Shown in pieces: positions 6,343 to 6,343 of a stretch of DNA of 6,343 nt. The notes below the pieces were generated by a model. That model made no database searches. It saw only the letters and a list, made by a program, of their open reading frames with translations, and had not been told where the DNA came from. The DNA comes from Chitinophagaceae bacterium (GTDB lineage Bacteria; Bacteroidota; Bacteroidia; Chitinophagales; Chitinophagaceae): positions 1-6,343 of the forward strand of contig CANEWV010000102.1 in assembly GCA_947442905.1 (NCBI GenBank). Reading direction: 5' to 3'. Position 1 is the stretch's first letter. Every line of letters begins with the position of its first letter. A program made the translations under genes and the position numbers.

Positions 6343-6343
6343 T

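Noticed and set aside
1..6343. A defence, CRISPR, toxin-antitoxin or mobile-element system
   Set aside because: No repeat array, transposase, integrase, nuclease or small toxin-antitoxin pair is visible. The S24 regulator alone is not evidence of a prophage.

Overview
The window looks like ordinary chromosome of a Bacteroidota bacterium, most likely a Chitinophagaceae/Sphingobacteriia-type member. The evidence is a DUF5916 outer-membrane protein with a CBM9-like N-terminus, an M56/BlaR1-like membrane protein that ends in SusC-type plug modules, a LysM/PBP1-type binding protein, AT-rich leaders, few Shine-Dalgarno sites and promoter boxes of the phylum's TTTG / TAnnTTTG type. The genus cannot be fixed from the sequence.

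Layout: (1) 2-889 (+) is the 3' part of a membrane protein: a last transmembrane helix, then a periplasmic tail with two copies of a TonB-plug-like module. (2) It converges, with a 6-bp overlap, on a minus-strand pair: surE (1968 to 1177) followed by a small three-helix membrane protein (1180 to 884), joined by an ATGA stop/start overlap. (3) An 85-bp divergent region (1969-2053) separates surE from an XRE/S24 LexA-like regulator (2054-2812, +). It holds a palindrome, a 13-bp direct repeat and a good Bacteroidota promoter for the regulator. (4) After a 91-bp gap containing an 11-bp inverted repeat and a consensus -7 box, a secreted 822-residue DUF5916 protein runs from 2904 to 5372 (+). (5) It converges, with a 14-bp overlap, on a 5'-truncated type I periplasmic-binding-fold protein (6342 to 5359, -). 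There are no RNA genes, CRISPR arrays or insertion sequences, and no gene-free stretch over 91 bp.

Functionally, surE (nucleotide phosphatase) and its membrane partner look like one transcription unit. The S24 regulator probably controls its own promoter through the palindrome and may also touch surE, which starts on the other side of the same 85 bp. Nothing directly links the other genes beyond a shared cell-envelope theme (M56-type sensor, DUF5916 barrel, PBP1-type protein). I see no clear new multi-gene system. The points most worth following are the S24 regulator with its operator-like DNA, the duplicated plug modules behind the M56-type helix, and the inverted repeats at both convergent gene junctions.
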